A DNA stretch of 64,000 bases from an uncultured beta proteobacterium (GTDB taxonomy: Bacteria; Pseudomonadota; Gammaproteobacteria; Burkholderiales; Burkholderiaceae_C). The stretch lies in the NCBI GenBank assembly GCA_903897925.1, contig CAIUDG010000079.1, positions 1 through 64,000 on the forward strand, read 5' to 3'. The position numbers were made by a program, and so were the translations under genes. How positions within the stretch are numbered: position 1 is the stretch's first letter; each line of letters begins with the position of its first letter. Below are positions 61,376 through 64,000 of the stretch, piece after piece. The notes beneath the pieces were generated by a model. It made no database searches. It had not been told where the DNA came from and saw nothing but the letters and a program-made list of their open reading frames with translations.

Positions 61376-63991
61376 TCAGGCGGTAGAGGTGCGCACGTCG
61401 GCGTCGAGTTGTTGGACCAGCCGTTCCAGTCCAAACAAATCGGCCGCCTGCGCCAGGCGCACCACCTGCTCGGAAAATTCGTGGTAACTGTGGTCCCGGT
61501 GTGCCAGGTCCTGTGCCCATTCGGCAATCCGCACGACCCGGCCGAGATCGAGCAGCTGGCGAAAGTTCTGCAAGTCGCTCGACGCCAGCAAGGTGCGCGG
61601 CCGCGCGGTATGCGCCGCCGCAGGCGTCGGCGACAGTTCGTCGGCACGCGGTGTCAGACCCAGAACCTCACAGACAAAACCCACCAGAACCTGGTAATCC
61701 AGTGGTTTGCCCATGACCAGATCAAAGCTCCACTGGGCAGGGAAATCGCGTGGACGGCGCGCATCGGAAGCCGATATCAGCGCCACCGGCATGGCAGCAA
61801 AGCGGGGCTGCTGGCGCAACTGGCGCAGCAAATCCCAACCACTGCAGCCGACCATCCACTGGTCAACCAGCACCGCATCAAAGGTCTGCGCGCCATCGTT
61901 CAGCCGGGCCAGGGCTTGTGTGACACCGTCGGCCTCCGCCACCTGGCAACCCCACTGCGTACACACCTGGCGCAGCAGACGCCGGTTTTCCTCCATGTCA
62001 TCCACCACCAGCAAGGTACAAACGCGCCCGGGCGGAAGCGTGAAAGCGTGCGGACCATTCAGCACATCGGCTGGCAGCGCTTGCGAGACTTCCGGAAAAT
62101 CCACCACAAACGCAAAACGGCTGCCCTGGCCCAGCGTTGACTCCACTTCAATGTCGCTGCCCATGGCGCGCACCCATTGCCGTGCAATCGACAGCCCGAG
62201 CCCGAGTCCGGGCGACAACTGATTGCCTTCCAGGCGCACAAACGGTTCAAATATCTTGTCCAGATCTTTCGGCTCCATACCGGTGCCACTGTCCTGCACG
62301 GAAAAACGCAGACGGCATTTCTGGGCATCGTCGGGGACTGTGCCGTGGCGCGAAATCTGCAAGCTGATGTCCCCCGCGCGGGTGAATTTGCAGGCATTGC
62401 TGATCAGGTTGTCGAGCACCTGCATCAGCCGGTACTCATCCATGTGCACGATCTTCGGCAAGCCCGGATCCAGCTGCAGCGAAAAACGGTTCGTGCCGGC
62501 CTGCGCCAGAATCATGCCGGTGCGTTCAATCTGCTCGATCACCGAGCGCAATTCGACGGCCTCGGGCTGCAGCGTGCCCAGCTGCTTGTCGAGCCGGTTG
62601 AAACTCAGCAAGTCGCCAATCTGCTTCAGCAACTGGCGTCCGCTGCGTTCGGCAATTTGCAAATGCTCGCGCACCTCGCCCTCGCTGCCGAGCATGGCCA
62701 GCCGCAGATAGCCCAGCAGCGTGTGCAAGGGCGTACGCAGTTCGTGGCTCACGGTCGACAGGAAACGCGAACGGATCACGTTTACCGATTCCGCCTCCAG
62801 GCTGCGCAGTTTCATTTCTGCATTCAGTTCTTCCAGCCGCACCTTGGCATTGCGGGCCTCGGTCACATCGAAGCCGGTGCCCATGAGGCCAATAATGTCG
62901 CCTCGCGCATCGCGGCGCGCGCGCAGCGTCACATCAATATACGCCACACTGCCATCGCGGCGCAGCATGGCCAGCTCCTGGCGCACCGGCATGCCGGTCA
63001 ACAACACCCCGCGCTTGAGTTCCATCACCACCTGCGCCGCTTGCGCATCCATAATCTCGGCGTCGGTTTTTCCCATCAGGAATGCAGTCTCAAAGCCCAG
63101 GTTGGAATTGCAATGCCAGGTATAGCGCAGCGCCGCGTCCTGCTCGAACAGCGTCACCGGAGAAGCGTTCAGGGCCAGTTCAAAGCGCTGCTGCGACTCC
63201 AACAATTCCTGCTTGACCTGCATGCGGTCGGTGATGTCGATCAACAGGCCGTTGATTTCAGTGGCCCGGCGCTTGCCACGTACCACCGAAAACACCACCT
63301 TGCCAATCACCTGAACCCAACGCAGGGCGCCATCGCACTCCCGGATGATGCGGTGAATGCTGTCGAGCTTTCCGTCGCTGGACGGGTCCCGAGCATGGTT
63401 GATCGCCATCTGCACGAATTCCTGGTCGTCCGGATGCACAAAGTCCAGCACGCCGCCCGAGGCCATCTGCATCGCATGCGTGTCAACGCCAACGATGTTG
63501 CGAAACTCTTTGGACCAATACACCTGGCAGGTCACCAGGTTGTCCGAAAATATTCCGCACTGCGCGGCGCGGGCCGCCTGTTGGTAGCGTTCTTCGCTTA
63601 AGCGCAGGGCGTTTTGCAAGCCCTGCCAGGACGACTGCTCCCGCACCGTGGCAACATACACGCGCTGCCCCTCCAGGAGCAGCAATCCAAGATGCACTTC
63701 GGCCAAAAATTCGTGCCCATCGCCGCGCTGCATTTGCCAGTGCAGGGTCAGGGTCTGACCGGCTTCCAGTTTGCACCACTGAAACTGCGCCTCTTCCAGA
63801 TTGAAATTTTGCGCAATATCCAGAACCGACATCGACAACAGCTGGTCTCTGGAATACCCGACACAGTCACAGGCCAGCTGATTGGCTTCGAGCAACTGGC
63901 CCTCGTTGTCGTGGATAAAGACCACATCCGGCACAGCGGCCATGGCCTGTGCAAACCAGCGCAAACCCGGGTTTTGGTTCGATGACGGCAT
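61376..63991 (-). CDS. Multi-PAS hybrid histidine kinase
   Basis: This 871-residue protein has no clear membrane helix. At least three PAS/PAC units lie in the first ~390 residues (QAMAAVPDVVFIHDNEGQLLEANQLAC; then NALRLSEERYQQAARAAQCGIF; then FELALNASPVTLFEQD). Then come HisKA (STVSHELRTPLHTLLGYLRLAM), a HATPase (GLGLGLSIARQWVRAMG), and a receiver domain (LLVVDDMEENRRLLRQVC; acceptor Asp in DAVLVDQWM). It is a cytoplasmic sensor with internal phosphorelay. The signal is unknown. The ATG at 63991 has GTGAGAAG before it, but the frame stays open to the window edge, so the true start may lie outside. Confidence 0.9.
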   Translation of the reverse strand: MPSSNQNPGLRWFAQAMAAVPDVVFIHDNEGQLLEANQLACDCVGYSRDQLLSMSVLDIAQNFNLEEAQFQWCKLEAGQTLTLHWQMQRGDGHEFLAEVHLGLLLLEGQRVYVATVREQSSWQGLQNALRLSEERYQQAARAAQCGIFSDNLVTCQVYWSKEFRNIVGVDTHAMQMASGGVLDFVHPDDQEFVQMAINHARDPSSDGKLDSIHRIIRECDGALRWVQVIGKVVFSVVRGKRRATEINGLLIDITDRMQVKQELLESQQRFELALNASPVTLFEQDAALRYTWHCNSNLGFETAFLMGKTDAEIMDAQAAQVVMELKRGVLLTGMPVRQELAMLRRDGSVAYIDVTLRARRDARGDIIGLMGTGFDVTEARNAKVRLEELNAEMKLRSLEAESVNVIRSRFLSTVSHELRTPLHTLLGYLRLAMLGSEGEVREHLQIAERSGRQLLKQIGDLLSFNRLDKQLGTLQPEAVELRSVIEQIERTGMILAQAGTNRFSLQLDPGLPKIVHMDEYRLMQVLDNLISNACKFTRAGDISLQISRHGTVPDDAQKCRLRFSVQDSGTGMEPKDLDKIFEPFVRLEGNQLSPGLGLGLSIARQWVRAMGSDIEVESTLGQGSRFAFVVDFPEVSQALPADVLNGPHAFTLPPGRVCTLLVVDDMEENRRLLRQVCTQWGCQVAEADGVTQALARLNDGAQTFDAVLVDQWMVGCSGWDLLRQLRQQPRFAAMPVALISASDARRPRDFPAQWSFDLVMGKPLDYQVLVGFVCEVLGLTPRADELSPTPAAAHTARPRTLLASSDLQNFRQLLDLGRVVRIAEWAQDLAHRDHSYHEFSEQVVRLAQAADLFGLERLVQQLDADVRTSTA

Positions 63992-64000
63992 CTTCTCACT

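Noticed and set aside
62177-63601. 474-codon open frame antisense to the hybrid kinase
   Set aside because: The kinase frame has complete PAS, HisKA, HATPase and receiver motifs; the antisense frame has none.

Overview
The window is a chromosomal segment of a betaproteobacterium, most likely order Burkholderiales, family Comamonadaceae (Rhodoferax/Polaromonas-like). This rests on protein sequence character and gene order: sigma factor-DUF3619-DUF3106-RDD, nadE next to a PII gene, ffs divergent from dnaX, pstSCAB-phoU-phoB-phoR, ppx and ppk-sixA, and a phasin that implies polyhydroxyalkanoate storage. The species is an inference. The DNA is GC-rich and densely coding. I see no rRNA, prophage, insertion sequence or CRISPR array. 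One tRNA (Pro, UGG) and one SRP RNA (ffs) are present.

Layout. 0-3 kb: YceI-like periplasmic protein, phasin, an orphan intrinsic terminator suggesting a small RNA, a membrane diguanylate cyclase, tRNA-Pro. 3-5.5 kb: two N-degron aminoacyl-transferases (aat, bpt) and an IclR regulator. 5.5-12.6 kb, minus strand: pbpG, then leuA with pssA, then the ilvBHC operon, giving branched-chain amino acid and phosphatidylserine synthesis. 12.8-16.1 kb: a tightly overlapping plus-strand run of sigma factor, DUF3619, DUF3106, RDD, dgkA and LOG family. 16.1-20.6 kb, mostly minus: PII, NAD synthetase, CheW and soluble pyrophosphatase, with a GNAT/FemAB-like gene on plus. 20.9-28.2 kb: H+-pyrophosphatase, an orphan LuxR-type response regulator, moaA-mobA-moeA, then rnhA and a methyltransferase on minus. 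28.2-34 kb: gloB-mltD, MAPEG protein, and dnaX-ybaB-recR with ffs divergent.

34-39.3 kb is the most accessory-looking part: 680 bp without a convincing gene but with inverted repeats, a MASE4-GGDEF cyclase, a Rap1a-like small exported protein, and a large exported caspase-fold protein with eleven Sel1 repeats. 39.5-46.4 kb: a TlpA-like thioredoxin, a YkgJ protein, a flavoprotein, trxA, rho, rpmE2 and a large multi-span membrane protein.

46.4-60.5 kb is a phosphate and polyphosphate region. The complete pstSCAB-phoU-phoB-phoR operon reads leftward, ppx reads rightward, and ppk-sixA reads leftward. PHO-box-like repeats (7-mers at 11-bp period) lie in front of pstS, on the ppx side, in front of ppk, and in front of two 40-codon open reading frames (57.44-57.77 kb). 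The window ends with an OlsB-like acyltransferase and a hybrid sensor kinase.

Best candidates for something undescribed: (1) two tandem 40-residue microproteins, each behind a PHO-like box placed 10 bp before a plausible -10; (2) an A9 tract in dnaX at the domain III/IV boundary with stop codons close behind in both shifted frames, predicting a gamma-like short subunit by slippage; (3) the caspase-Sel1 protein convergent with a Rap1a-like gene; (4) a possible small RNA at about 1.42-1.51 kb; (5) gloB with a TATAAT 10 nt before its ATG, sharing bases with the start codon of the divergent gene.
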